Shown one piece after another: positions 23,033-34,423 of a stretch of 64,000 nt of DNA. The position numbers and the translations under genes were made by a program. Origin of the DNA: Chlorella sorokiniana (lineage: Eukaryota; Chlorophyta; Trebouxiophyceae; Chlorellales; Chlorellaceae); assembly GCA_025917655.1 (NCBI GenBank), contig CP084613.1, positions 1 to 64,000 of the forward strand. Direction: 5' to 3'. Position 1 is the first letter of the stretch; each line of letters begins with the position of its first letter. The notes under the pieces were generated by a model. The model made no database searches and was not told the origin of the DNA. It saw nothing but the letters and a program-made list of their open reading frames with translations.

Positions 23033-23495
23033 GATGCCTCGGCTGTTGCTCTTGTTCTGATCGCAAAAGCAACGAAGAGGACCGATAGGACGCGCATTGT
23101 GCTGAAGGAGGCCAGTGCAATTCGACAGTACGCGATGCAGTACATCAAGGAACAGTGTGCGTGGAAACACAAAGGGATGCTTTCGAAGGGGCCTCGACCG
23201 ACGTGGGACAGCAGCGGCCCTCGGTCCGCTCGTCGGGAGTAGCTGTCATGGGGACTCAGCCCGCAGCAAGCGCCACAGCGAACAGGCAAGGGTGACGGCG
23301 GCCCCGATTTTTTAAAACCCGCCAGCGACAAGAATGGCGTGCGCAGATGGCCTCCAAAGGAGCCAGCCAAGCGTCTCTTACTCCAGCCCGACCCTGCCGC
23401 CTGCCGCACAACGCTTCACTCCTCTTCCTTTCATGCCGTAACGCTGGCCAGCCCTTCCTGGCCCTCGTTCCGTAGGAACAAGCGTAGGCGTGAGG
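23033..23495. promoter_or_regulatory. Divergent promoter region, SBPase and ADA2
   Basis: This gap separates the SBPase start (minus strand, 23032) from the ADA2 5' end. A single segment probably drives both. The true ADA2 start is unresolved, so part of 23340-23495 may be coding. I see no clear TATA box or light-response element. Confidence 0.45.
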
Positions 23496-26400
23496 ATGGC
23501 GCGGCAGGCTCGAAGCCCTCGGGCGGGAAAACGTGGGTGTTCCCTCGCTGCATGCTGCGCCCCGCCTGCTGCCCATGTTAGTTGACTGTTCAATCAAACA
23601 TGCGCTGTTGCTCTTTATCTGTTTCTCTTTCTGCAGCGAAGGCCTGTACCACTGCGACTACTGTCACAAGGATTTGAGTTCCACGCTGCGCATAAAGTGC
23701 GCCGTGTGCAAGGACTTTGATCTCTGCCTCGAATGCTTCAGGTTTGTTGCTCTGGCAATGGGCAGAAGCTGCCGCGGGCAGCCAAACGCCGCTTCCGACG
23801 ATGAAAAGGTTGCCAGCCTAGCAATCTATAAGGCTGCTGGGGTAACAGCAGGGCTGGCGGCTCTTCAGCTGCTGCCAAAGCTCTGGCATCCCGTCCGCAT
23901 TCACCATGCACATTCCCAGCCCCCCCACCCCCACACCCCCATCCCACCCCACCCCACCCCTTGCAGCGTCGGTGTGGAGCTGAATGTGGCCGGCCACTCC
24001 TCTGACCATGCCTACAAGGTGGTGCAGAGCCTGGGCTTCCCGCTGTACCACCCTGCCTGGCGGGTGAGCAAGTGTTGCGCATGATGGGATGAGAGGGTGG
24101 GCGCGAAGGTAGCCGCATGCGGCCCGCGTGGCGGGGTGCGAGGGTGGGCGCAGGCACCGTTGCATGGCGGGCGTGCAGCCGCAGCTTCAGCTGGTTGCTT
24201 GGGAGTGCAGGCGCAGGGCAGCGATTGCGAAGCAGCCCAGGTGACGGCCAACCCACAGACACATGCCAACAGGCCAGCTGAGCTGGGTGGAATTTCCTCC
24301 ATACCACTGACTGTCATTTGGGAATGCCGCGTTGCCCCACTTTGTGAGCAGGCTGACGAGGAGCTGCTGCTCCTGGAGGGCATCGAGATCTACGGGCAGG
24401 GCAACTGGCCCAAGGTGGCGGGTGAGTCTATGGCGTCTCATGCAAGCTGCATGTCCTCCCCTGCGCGACCCGCCCGCCTGCTGAGCAGCCAGCCGGCAAG
24501 GGCTGCCCTTCCTGCCGCTGGGCCCCTGCACCTGTGCCCACCCGTGCGCCTCCTCGCCGCAGAGCATGTGGGCAAGGGCGCCGACGAGTGCCGGGCCCAC
24601 TACCTGGCCACCTACATCGAGCACGAGCAGTTCCCGCTGCCCAAGCGCGATGCATCGATGGCGCATGTGAGCTCGCGGCGCCCCCTCCCTGTTGCCACAA
24701 GCTGCTGCAGTTGCTGCCAGGCTGTGCTGCTGCATGCACACGGTCCTGGAGATCAGCTGACTCCGAAATGGATGGCAGGGTTAGGGCTGCCGTTCTGTGA
24801 TGTGCAGCTGGCCAAGGCTGCGCGGCGTCCTGCCGCGGTCCCTCTCCTGCTCCAGGTGGACATCCAGGAACTGGTGGAGGAGTACCGCCGTACCGGACGG
24901 GAGATCACCAGCATCAAGGCGGCGGCGCAGGCGGCACCACAGACCCAGCCCAAGAAGGCGAAGCCGGCGGCGGCTGCCGTGAAGCTGGAGGGTGGCGACG
25001 TGGGGCCCAAGCTGGAGGCAGGGTCGGCCCCGGAGGTGGCAGAGGTGAAGCGGGAGGAGGGAGACGGCGACGCGGATCAGCCCCATGCCACCACAGCGGG
25101 CAAGCAGCCGGGCGCAGCGGGCAGGAAGCATCGTGCGGAGGAGCCTGCTACAGCGCAGCAGCGCGGTGCGGCGCCGCCAGATGCAGGCGTGCACCAGACC
25201 CAGGGCACGTTTGCGCTGCGGCCGGCGGCAGCGGGCGGCGAGGCCTCACCATTTGTGGTGGCTGTCACCCCCGGCGGCGGCGCCGACCCCTCGAAGGCAA
25301 GCGTCTGTGCTGCAAGGGCAGCCTCTGTTTGCCGCCTGCCTCCGCTACGCCTTCACCTGCCTGCTGTACCTCATGTCCCTTTGCGGGCATGCCCTTCCTG
25401 TGCAATTCGATCATAATGTTTGCGCCCCATGCCCCGCAGATCCCCGCCGCCACCGAGGCGCAGCAGACAGGATACAACATCAAGCGCAACGAGTTCGAGC
25501 CGGAGTGGGACGCCGAGGCGGAGACCATCATTTCCGAGCTGGCGGACTTCAGGTGGATGGGGTGCAGGCAGAGCAGCAGGGCGTTGTTTCCCGCTGCAGA
25601 AGCAGGACTGTGGCTGGCTCTGCGCGGCCTGCCGTGCTGCGGGATGCCGCTTGCTGCTCGTCGCCTGGCCTGCGGCGGCGCCACACCCCGTATGGTTGGG
25701 ATCGCTGCTGCACAACATCAACCTCTTGGCTGCTGCAGCCCCGAAGATCCCGAGGAGGAGACGGCGCAGAAGGACCGTCTGATTGAGGTGAGCTGCGGCT
25801 TGGCGGAGGTTTACTAAACCACCATGCGCGCCCTGCATCGCCCAGCAGCACCGCGTTGCATCTGCCCGACCACTGCCGGGTTGCTGACTGCCACTCCTCT
25901 TCCACTCCAACCACCTTATCAGCAACCCGGTCCACCACCTACACCGACCGCCCCTGCAGATTTACAACCGGCGCCTGGACGAGCGCGCGGCGCCGCCAGT
26001 TCATCCTCGACCGCGGCCTGCTCAACATCAAGCGCCAGCAGGTGCGGGGTGCATGCACACAACCCTACGCAGCAGCTGTGGGACACCTCCCTCCATGCGA
26101 CTGGGCCCTGGATGGCAGGGCTGAGGGGGCACGCGCTGCCGCCCGGCAACTCAACTTTCTGGGCCTTGTCTGTTCACACCCAGTGTTTACCGTGTGGGCA
26201 TGGATGGGTGTCCATGTGTGAGATGTCTCTCTTTGTGTTTGTGTACGCTTCAACCATCCGGCCTTACAGGCGCTGCCTCCCACCCTTACCCCCACCACCG
26301 CAACCCTTCGCCCCTGCAGACCCTTGACAAGCGGCGCACCGCCGCCGAGCGCGAGCTGCAGGGCGGGCTGCGGGTGCTGGCGCGCCACCTGCCCCAGGAT

Positions 26401-28286
26401 CAGTGGGAGGCGCTGGCAGACGGCATCGCGGTGCGCTGCTTGTGCCCATGCTTGCTTGTTCTGTCTGTTTACACACATCAATTCTGCTAATCCACATATC
26501 ACATTTCTTTCTTTTGTCAACCGTGGCTTGTTTTGCAGGTGGAGCAGCGGTTGCGGGCGCGCATCGCTGAGCTGCAGGAGTACCGGGCTATGGTGAGGGC
26601 TGGGTGGATTTGCGGGCGCTTGCGCGCATGTGATTGTGTGCTTGTTGCCGCGTCTGTTGCTGCTGTGGCTGGCGGGTGGCCGGTGGTCGTTGTTCCACAT
26701 GTCACGTGCAGGCAGTCCTGCCACGGGACAGCACAAACGAACGCCGCGCGTTGCAGCCTTTTAAGGGGTGTGGCCACCGGGCTATTCTTTCGAGGCTGGC
26801 AGTGCCGCTCCCTCAGCTTCTCAGCGGTTGTGTCTGTGCATGCAGGGTCTGCGCACGTTTGAGCAGGTGGATGAGGTGGAGGCGCTGCAGGAGAGCCGGA
26901 AAAGCGGGGTGAGTACTAGTGCGATTGCTTACTGCTTTGTGGTTGGCATGCCGCTAACAGCCTGCATACCTCGGGCCCGCCTGCTGCTAGCCCTGCTGCA
27001 GCGGTTGCATTGTCCTCTCACCTGCTCTCTTGCATGGGCAAACCCCCGCTGCATGCACCAGCGCCCCTTTGACTGCCCTCCCTTCTCGTTTTCCTGGCCC
27101 CCGCAGAGGCGCAGCAGCAGCAGCAGCAGCAGTCGGTGCGGGCGCGGCTGAGCCGGGTGCCTTTGGATGAGGGGGCGCTGCAGGAGGCGCTCGTGGAGGT
27201 GCGGGGCCCCGCTGCTGGGCTTTGCTGCATGCCGCAACGAGCGGCCCGCATGGTTGCCTGCTGGTGCTGCCTCAGCTGCCCACACCCAATTGTCTCTCTT
27301 TCTTACTAGTACCCCATGTTCACGCTGACAGCAGCGCGCGCCCAGCATCCACCAACTGCCTGCCTGTCGTCTCTGCAATCACCGTGCAGACCATAGGCGC
27401 GGCGCACGCAGCGGCGGCGCTGGGCCAGCAGCACAGCACGCTGGCGGAGGGCGCGGCAACGGGCTGACCGCGTGGCGCCAGTGAGCTCGCAACCCTCTGC
27501 CTTGCCCTGAACCATCCTTTGCGGGCTCCCTCTTTGCCTGCTGATGTCAATGAGCATGCTGTCGCCTGTGCTTTGCCCCCTGGCCTTACCAACTCGCCTT
27601 GCCAGCTTCTTGACCCCGCTGCCTCCCTGCCTCCTTCTGCAGCAAGCGCGGCGTGCTGCTGGACATCACCTCCCTGCCTGACGTCGAGCCGCTGAGCCAG
27701 CGGGTGGGCGGGTGCCAGCCTGGCAGCCGCACGCCGCATCCGGCCCTCCTCCCTTCCTCTGAATGTGCTGCGGTTAGACAAATGCCCGCGGCGCTGCTGT
27801 GCTTGATGTCCATGGCTTCTGAAACCTCGCTCCACCCTTCCCCGTTGTTTACCCCAGGAGCGCACGCTGTGCGCATCCGAGCGGTACCTGCCAGCGCAGT
27901 ACCTGGCGATAAAGGCAGCCGCCCTGAAGCTACAAGAGCAGAAGGGCCGTGTGGCCAAGAGTGACATCCAGCGCTTGCCTTTTCAGGTGGACCCTCAACG
28001 AATGCAGCGGTGAGTGCAGCCGGGCCTGGGTTGCACAGCGGGGTTGCGGGCAAGGGAGTGCACTGGCTCGTTCTGCTGCGGGACCTGGCGGCCGCAGCTT
28101 GCTGGCGGGAATACTTGAGGGATGCGGCATCTGCCATGCCCAGAAAGCACTGCTTCTAATCTCCACTCCCGCCGCAGGCTGCACGACTTCTTTGTGACCC
28201 AGGGCTGGATCACGCCGGGCCCCGCCAGCGCCAGCAAAGACCCACGGCAGCAGCAGCAGCAGCAGCAGCAGTGGCAGGCAGGATGA
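23496..28286 (+). CDS. ADA2: Transcriptional coactivator ADA2 (ZZ, SANT, SWIRM)
   Basis: ADA2 links the GCN5 histone acetyltransferase to its targets in SAGA-type complexes in the nucleus. Domains in order: a ZZ zinc finger (YHCDYCHKDLSSTLRIKCAV then FDLCLECF, from 23638); a split-exon SANT/Myb-like domain (ADEELLLLEGIEIYGQGNWP, 24352, then EHVGKGADECRAHYLATYIE, 24564); a basic and acidic linker (24856-25300); the ADA2 central helical region (GYNIKRNEFEPEWDAEAE, 25469; IYNRRLDERA, 25960); and a C-terminal SWIRM domain (ERTLCASERYLPAQYLAIKA, from 27858, to RLHDFFVTQGWITPG). Two CAG tracts encode polyglutamine. The start is uncertain: the frame of the ZZ exon is open upstream through NKRRREDGAAGSKPSGGKT but has no ATG there, while an ATG at 23496 is one base out of frame. 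Confidence 0.92.
27112..27132 (+). repeat. CAG tract encoding polyglutamine in ADA2
   Basis: Seven pure CAG codons sit at the 5' edge of an ADA2 exon, read as EAQ7SVRARLSRVPLDEG. Pure CAG without CAA suggests a length-variable tract. Confidence 0.85.
28248..28271 (+). repeat. CAG tract encoding polyglutamine at ADA2 C-terminus
   Basis: Eight CAG codons follow the SWIRM domain, close to the stop codon of ADA2 (…KDPRQ8WQAG). It is the second polyglutamine tract in this protein and lies outside any folded domain. Confidence 0.9.
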
Positions 28287-28381
28287 GTCTGGGCAGGGAG
28301 CGCACCGCATGCACTGTGACCGCATTTGGCTTGACACACCCAGCATCAATTTGTACTTCTCAAATGACGTGTACCGCAGCT

Positions 28382-28386
28382 TGTAA
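28382..28386 (+). promoter_or_regulatory. Candidate TGTAA poly(A) signal of ADA2
   Basis: TGTAA occurs 96 bases after the ADA2 stop, within the ~480-base convergent gap between ADA2 and phosphatidylinositol synthase. Nothing else is recognisable in that gap (28287-28764). Confidence 0.4.
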
Positions 28387-28764
28387 CTCCCAGCTGGCCC
28401 CTTTTAGCCTGCATCACAGTCAGCGCGTGTGCGGTAGAAACTGCACGATGTTAGGTGGTGCAGCACATGGCTGCGGTTGCCTCAGCGCCGTCACTCAAGA
28501 CTTCTGATCCCACTCGACTGCTGCTGGCCGCCCACCGCTTGGCATACCCTGGACAGCCACTAGTAGCGGTGCTACCCTGCTGACAGGCAGCATGAAGGCC
28601 CCAGCACAGCCTATACAAGTGCTGGTGCGTTTGTTGCAGGTGATAGACAGTAACAGACAGATGGCAGTGCAAGCAAATAACACACATTCACACCAGGCAG
28701 GGGCAAGGGAGCAAATCGACGCTGCTCCGGTGCAGCGGAGAAACACGCTGTGCCTGTCTCGCAC

Positions 28765-31158
28765 TCACGCCTGCCGCGACCTCTTCGCATCCTGCTGCCG
28801 GTCGTGCAGCACAAGCTGCTGCGCGGCGGTGCGCAGCTGTATGACGTTGACCACCTGCTTGACCGCAAAACCGGGCAGCGCCAGCAGGGCGACAACGCCG
28901 GCCCAAGGGAGCGCCGGCGGCAGGGCGAAGCCTGCACGGGAGCAGATCGGAGGTGGGCAGCAATACAGTAGGACATGGATGCATGGCCCTCCCAACAAGG
29001 GCAGCAACAGCAGCAGTGCATCCTCGGATGCCAGCGACCCACACAGAGCGACAAATCCATCAACGTTCGACCCGCCCACCTGCCGCTGCCGCCGCATGCA
29101 CAGCAACTGCGGGCAGCGCCAGCGCCGGCGCAGCGTACGTCTGCCAGCTCAGCAGGTACAATGCGAGGTACAAGACCTCGCAGCAGATGCAGCAGAAGCC
29201 CATGAAGAGGCGGGAGCGGTAGTAGGCGCGCACGACGAAGCTGCGGCTGTTTGTGTCCTGCAGCAAGGGGCAAGTGCGGGATGGGGAGTTAGCAACGGTG
29301 GGAGTGTGAATGGCCACTCATTAAGGCAGCAGCAGTACAATAACGTGTACCAAGACCGCGGATCCAACAGAGTGGATTGCAGTGAAGGCATCGCCAGATG
29401 GGGCGGGGAAGCTGGGCAGAAGGCGCCCAGTGTGGCGACAGAAGCCTCTGGATGCACCACAGGAGGCACAACTCCTCAGCTACTGCGTGTTGTTGTAACC
29501 TGAGCGCAGCAGCAGCAACATGAAGGCTGAAGCCGTGGACCCCCAGGCCCAGAAAGACTGCGCCGCCCAGGCCACGGCGGCGGGCGCCAAAGGTGCGCCC
29601 TTTCAAGAAGCTTTCTACATCTGGGCAAAAGCATCTTGCGACCACCCGCTGGGCGCTTTGCCGAATGGCTGGCTCCCACCACCCCCGCAGGCGCCGCGCT
29701 CTACGGCAGCTCTCTGCGGCTGCGCTGCTGGGCCTGTCGCGTGCGCGGCCCGACCTGGGTGCCCGCGTGCCCCCGTGGCTCGAACCGTGCTCGTGCTGCT
29801 CCCCTCCCTGTTTGGCTTCTTTTGGAACTCCCAGACCGCCCTGGACCGCTGCGCACAGCAGCACGCCGCCTACGCGTAGTGCGTCGCCCGTGAGCGGTGC
29901 CCGGCATGGCAGCACGGAAAGCTGCGCTTTTGGTCGGCAGCGACAGCAGGAGCGCAGCCATTGTAGGGCAGCAGTAGTCCTCGCTCTAACCCAACGACAG
30001 GCCCACCTTGTGCGTGCTGGCGCCCATGGCAAGGGTGGAGTACATCTGAAACCAGTGGCTGCACAGGGGACAAGCTCAAGGGCAGAGGGTGAGCGGGGCA
30101 CGCTGAGCAGGGGTACGCCGCTCAAGACAAGAGGGCTGCTGGTGGGCGACAGCAGGCGGCAGGGGCGCCAGGGCGCCGCCCTGTGTGTGCAAGGCACTGC
30201 TTTCCGTCTCGGGCTGAAACATAGGCGGACAGCTGTTGTTTATCTGCTTGGCCTCCAGGTCGCACTGGCGCCATACGCCTCATGCAGCACAGCACCGTGC
30301 GGGTGTGGCAGCCGCGGGCTGAAACAAACAGGAGGACAGAAGCACCGAGCCAACCAGCACGAGGGTCGGCGACGGCGGTTCCCACCTGAAAATATCCAGC
30401 ATGATGAGGAGGAGGAAAGGGAGGTGGGCGGCGGGGTACCGTGCCGCCAGCACGGCCAGCAGGCAAGCTGTGGCCACGCGGTCTGTCACCATATCCAGCA
30501 CTGCACATGGTTGCGGCGGGGGGCGGGGGGGCGGGGGCGGCGGCGCGGATGGTTAGCGACGGCCGCTGCATCCCAGCAATGAAGCAGTAGTGCATCGAGC
30601 GTTACTGTCCGTTGTTGCCAGGGCGCCCTTCTGCAGTCTCCACACACAACCCGCGCTTGATGCGTAGTGCAAGCGTCCCGCGCTTCCGCCTCCAGCCCCC
30701 TCACAGGCCTCTTCTGCCAGGCCCGCGACTCATGCCTCCATCACTACCACACACCGCGCCCCCGCGGCCTCACCGCTGCCCAAGGTGGAGCACTGGTGGA
30801 ACTTGCGGGCAAAGCGGCCGTCCAGCTCATCGCACACGAAGCTGGCAAAGTAGGCTGCGCAACAGGCGGTGGGGTTGCGTTGCGCCACTCCGAACGCAAA
30901 CACAGCGGCCGCCACGCGTGCATAACCTGCAGCGCAGCGCCAGATGGAGGGAAGCGGGTCAGCTAGCAGGTGGCTGAACAAGCAGCTGTGGCGGCGGCGT
31001 CCGCTGGCCCCCGAGGCGGCAGTGCCCCTGCTCCTAGCCTGCGTCTGCTGGCATCGCAATGCACCTATGAGGTTTGGAATATATATGTAAACATTGCCGT
31101 GGCGCCCAAAGAAGGAGGGCTTCTCCTCGCGAAGGTTTTGAGCACGGGTGCGAGCCAT
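28765..31158 (-). CDS. PIS1: Phosphatidylinositol synthase (CDP-alcohol phosphotransferase)
   Basis: The enzyme joins CDP-diacylglycerol and myo-inositol to make phosphatidylinositol in the ER membrane. Six exons: from ATG 31158 (…VYIYIPNLIG); about 30932-30775; about 30497-30386; about 30052-30008; about 29260-29077; and about 28933-28765. Across the second and third exons the sequence reads CDELDGRFARKFHQCSTLG then SVLDMVTD. This gives the full CDP-alcohol phosphotransferase signature D-x2-DG-x2-AR-x8-G-x3-D-x3-D. SHWFQMYSTLAMGASTHK and RSRLFMGFCCICCEVLYL are hallmarks of plant PIS, as is the end KQVVNVIQLRTAAQQLVLHD. Several membrane spans flank the motif. All splice phases match without base slips. 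The ~750-base intron between the fourth and fifth exons contains an entire gene on the opposite strand. Confidence 0.95.
29520..29879 (+). CDS. Small membrane protein nested in PIS intron, ENOD93-like
   Basis: Two exons, 29520-29592 and 29691-29879, with a 98-base GT-AG intron, lie wholly inside the PIS intron on the opposite strand. The ATG begins MKAEAVDPQAQKDCAAQATA; AGAKGAALYGSSL spans the splice. Two one-base slips, near 29705-29710 and in the C5 run 29770-29774, would let it continue through AALLGLSRARPDLGARVPP and VARTVLVLLPSLFGFFWNSQ to ALDRCAQQHAAYA and a stop at 29879. The result is a protein of ~90 residues with two hydrophobic stretches. The layout (N-terminal helix, GAK before the first span, an ARxxL loop, second span) resembles the early nodulin 93 family of plant mitochondrial proteins, but identity is low. 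Without the slips the frame would be shorter and less coherent. Confidence 0.5.
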   Translation: MKAEAVDPQAQKDCAAQATAAGAKGAPFQEAFYIWAKASCDHPLGALPNGWLPPPPQAPRSTAALCGCAAGPVACAARPGCPRAPVARTVLVLLPSLFGFFWNSQTALDRCAQQHAAYA

Positions 31159-31650
31159 CGCCGCCGTCGTGAATAATGATTGTATATGAGAGCTGTTGAA
31201 GAGAAAAAAAACGTCACTGCAGGGCTGGCAGCCCACGGACGCTGCACGAGCGGCGGCGCCAAGTTCCGGAGGGAAGGTGTTCCTGCACCGTCTTTGGGCC
31301 CAGACGCAATGGCATCGCCTCTGTATCCCTTAGCCGTGGCTGCGGATTCAAATACGGTCATCAGGGACTGCCAGGCTGGAGTGGGAATTGCGTCCACCTG
31401 GATGCTTGTTGCAACATGTTGAAGCTTTCTGCGTTATTTTGCGGAGATTCTGACCAAGAAAGGTGGCCAATTGTCCATTTTCATTCCCCCAGAGGGCGCC
31501 GGCCGTCTTCACTACCGCTCCCTGCTTTTGTTCGGCTTGGGCCGGTGCCTCGGGCTTCACGCTACTGCAAATAAGAAGGGTAACTCAAAGTCAGTTATCA
31601 GCTGCACCCTTCCTTGGCGGCACCACCCAGCCGCCGCTCCTGCCACGGCT
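31159..31650. promoter_or_regulatory. Divergent region, PIS and DnaJ-finger genes
   Basis: 492 bases lie between two divergent start codons. An open frame from 31471 runs in frame into the plus-strand gene, so an earlier start or 5' exon for it cannot be excluded. No promoter motif is obvious. Confidence 0.4.
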
Positions 31651-32268
31651 ATGCTCCGCTCTCCCTTCTTCACGGCTATTGGAGCGGGGGCTGGCACCTT
31701 TGCCGCCCTGACTCTAGTGACAGGAGTGGTCAGCGGCGCCGCATTTTCCGTGGCAAAGCGCATTGTGCGGCACCGCAGGGTGAGACAACAGCTGCATTTT
31801 AGGCTGCCCAGATGCTGCTGCGCAACATTGCAGCCTGCGCTTGATGTTTCCATAACCAAATCAAACCGCCTGCACTCCGCGTGCAGCTGAAGGCAGCCAC
31901 CAAGTGCTTAATGTGCGATGGAACAGGCTTTAAGGACTGCCAAGTGTGCATGGGTGCGTGTTGCTGCTGCACCGAGTTGTGGGTCCATGCTGATGGTCCA
32001 GCCAGCCATGGGAGTTGCGATAGACCGGATCCCCCAAGTTCCTGCGCAAATGGGTTGCCCATGTGCAATGCGCAGGCAAAGCCATCATCCGCTGCCGGGC
32101 ACCCGTGTCACTGCGGCAGCTGCGGCGCAGCAGGTCAGCAGGAGGCGGCGGGGGGGGCGGGCGGACGGCGGCACACCCGTGCACAGCTCATGCCCTGCAT
32201 GCGGCACGACGCGGCTGCAGCGTTGCTTGAATTGCCTGGGCGACGGCAGGGTCTGCCTGCCCACCTGA
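31651..32268 (+). CDS. DnaJ-type zinc-finger protein, probably plastid (BSD2-like)
   Basis: Exons 31651-31779, 31887-31953 and 32076-32268. The N-terminus (MLRSPFFTAIGAGAGTFAAL) leads into one hydrophobic segment. Exon 2 carries CLMCDGTGFKDCQVCMG and exon 3 ends SCPACGTTRLQRCLNCLGDG. Together these give four CxxC pairs with GxG spacing, the cysteine-rich zinc-finger fold of DnaJ without a J domain. Plastid proteins of this kind (BSD2 group) act as chaperones or disulfide-active assembly factors. Between the second and third Cys pairs the frame slips near the long G run around 32150, so the middle of exon 3 is uncertain. An upstream in-frame extension to 31471 could add a targeting peptide. 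Confidence 0.65.
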
Positions 32269-32820
32269 GCGCCAACCTCCGCGCTTGTTTTATTGCCTCC
32301 TCTCGCTGTTTTGGTTGATGCCACCTTGACCCGCCCAGCGGATTGTGCTGCTTCTTTCTGGTCAGCTCACCACTTCCTGCCCACCATAAGTCAATGCCAA
32401 GCGCACCGACAAGTGTACTGATGATCATTCGTGATAGGAGAGGGCAGGAATGCTCCAGCCACTAGCCACAGCGCAGCAGGCCGCGGTTTGCGCGCTGGCC
32501 GCCGGGATTGTTTGGGGATGGTGGCCTGTTGGGCTTCCCTCTTCCAGAGCAACTTTCACCCCATTCAACTGTCTGATTCACGGGTCGTGAGCGTGTTTCG
32601 GCCCCCGTGTCAAGATTTATCGGCGGTCGCATCGCTCTCCAATTCCAGAGTTCTGGCGTTTGTTCTTGCGTTGATTTTCCGGTAGGAGTGCACACAGAGT
32701 CAGGCTCACCGCGCTGAGTGCATGTGAGGTGTAGGGTGCAGGTGGCGGTGCTGCCTCTTGCGTAGCTTGGGTTGTTGCAGACGGCCGGGTGTGAGCCTCC
32801 CGCAGGCATCTTCCCATCCA
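32269..32820. other. Intergenic region upstream of MYND gene
   Basis: No convincing gene is seen. The open frames here are short and composition-driven. The promoter and 5' UTR of the downstream MYND-finger gene are expected here. Confidence 0.4.
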
Positions 32821-34423
32821 ATGAACCCAGATTGGACGTCTCCCAGCTCGGAAATCTACAGCGAGCGCTTGGCGCGGGCGCGGGCGCTGCCGCCCGAGGG
32901 GCGCGGCGTCGACGTGCGCCTGGCTGCGGGGCCATGCCGCCCTGGAAGCCGCCACGGCGGCCCTGCCGCCGCTGCCTGACTCGGGGCCCCCGCTGAGCCT
33001 GCCTCTGGGCGGGGGCAAGGCCCTTGCGGGGCTGCTGCAGTTCCTGGCAGAGTCGTTTGGAGGGCCCTGCGATGACCCCAAGCACCCGAAAGCCACGCTG
33101 CGCTGGCTGGCGCCGCAGCTGCCGCCGCTGGCGCGCGTGTGGCGCCAGGGAGACGCTACGCAGGCCCTGATGCAGCCGCTGCTTCTGACCGCTTTGCAAG
33201 AGCGGCGGCTGCCCCGCGGTCGGCAGGAGCTCGACTCTGTTGCCCGCCTGCTGCTGGTGGGCCTGGCTACCAGCTTCCCGGCATCAGCCAGGTCCACCTG
33301 GGCCTGGCCTCTGTGCAAGTGGCCAGCGACACACTCCTGGCAGAATTCAGCAAGCCGCTGCTGGAGGCGCAGCTGCGGCAGCTGCAGGCAGAGGTCGGCG
33401 GCCGCGGGCGGCGGCACGTGGCGAAGGCGAAGCGGGGTTGGCGGCGTCGGCGACGACGACGGCTCTGAGGCCAGCCTGTGCGTGCCCAGCCTGGCGCAGC
33501 TTCAAGTCGCGGCCCATGCACTGACTATGCAGCTGGCGTCGGAGGTCAACCTGCAGACCCCCTCCCCCACCTCCCGCCTCTGATGGAGGCCGCCGCCGCG
33601 GCCTGGCGGCGCTGCTGCCCGACACACCCCGCGCCGCCTTCTTCCTGGGCAAAGCCGCGCTGATCAATGCGGCGGGGGGGCGGCCTCGCCGCTGCGCGAC
33701 CCCCTGCCCCACTTGCTGCGCGGGGCGGAGCTGGCGCGGGCGCAGGGCAGCGATCTGTGGCTGGCACAGTGAGAGGGGCCGCATGTGTTGTGTTGTTGCT
33801 TTTTTGGGGGGGAGGGGGGGGTGCAGTATAGCTGGAAAGGGGTGTTTTCAAACCGCTTGCGCCTTGCTCTGCCCTGCTATGAAACCTGGCCTGCTCTTGC
33901 TGCATTCTGCACAGCTGCCACGTCGTCTTCCGTATGAGCTGCTCAGCGGGCGGTCCATCAGCCTTGCTGGCACCCCCATCCCTGCTGCAGGTGTGGCTGG
34001 ATGGCTGCGATGATTGCCGCCACCGACCTGAACCCGGCGCTGCCGCCTGCCGCAGCCCAGGCGCTGTTCGAAGAAGCCGGGCGGCCTACTGCCGCTGCCG
34101 CCGCACGGCGCCGCCGGGCTGGCAGCTGGCGCTGACGCAGACCCGCGACATGACTGCGGCGTCTGCCGACATGTTGCGGCAACAGGCGCAGCGCTCCCGG
34201 CCGCTGGCAGGCGGCGATCCAGCAGGAGCGCGTTGCGGAGATGCGGCGGGGCATGCAGCAAGTGTTGGATGCCGGTTTGCCCGCTTGCGACGCCTGCCGC
34301 CTGCCCTCTGCAGCACTGCGGCAGTGCGCTGCCTGCAAACAGGCGCGCTATTGCTCCCGCGAGTGCCAAAGCAAGGCCTGGCCGCAGCACAAGGCGGCCT
34401 GCAAGGCAGCGCGCAAGGCGTAG
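32821..34423 (+). CDS. MYND zinc-finger protein
   Basis: The ATG at 32821 opens MNPDWTSPSSEIYSERLARA. A Leu/Ala-rich helical protein of about 500 residues follows and ends in a MYND finger at 34285-34410: CDACRLPSAALRQCAACKQA, then RYCSRECQSKAWPQHKAAC. This is the C-x2-C…C-x2-C…YC-x3-C…H-x3-C pattern. MYND domains bind proline-rich partners, often in transcription or methyltransferase complexes; no SET domain is visible here. The middle reads coherently (GKALAGLLQFLAESFGG, PQLPPLARVWRQGDATQALM) only after one-base slips in G/C runs near 32930, 33280, 33440 and 33600. One intron probably lies around 33770-33990. The intron-poor structure is unusual for this window. Family identity beyond the MYND finger is unknown. 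Confidence 0.6.

Noticed and set aside
29480-29640. A minus-strand stretch in the long PIS intron as an extra PIS exon (…FLKGRTFGARRRGLGGAV)
   Set aside because: The flanking PIS exons join in phase without it, plant PIS has no such segment, and the plus strand here carries the nested gene.
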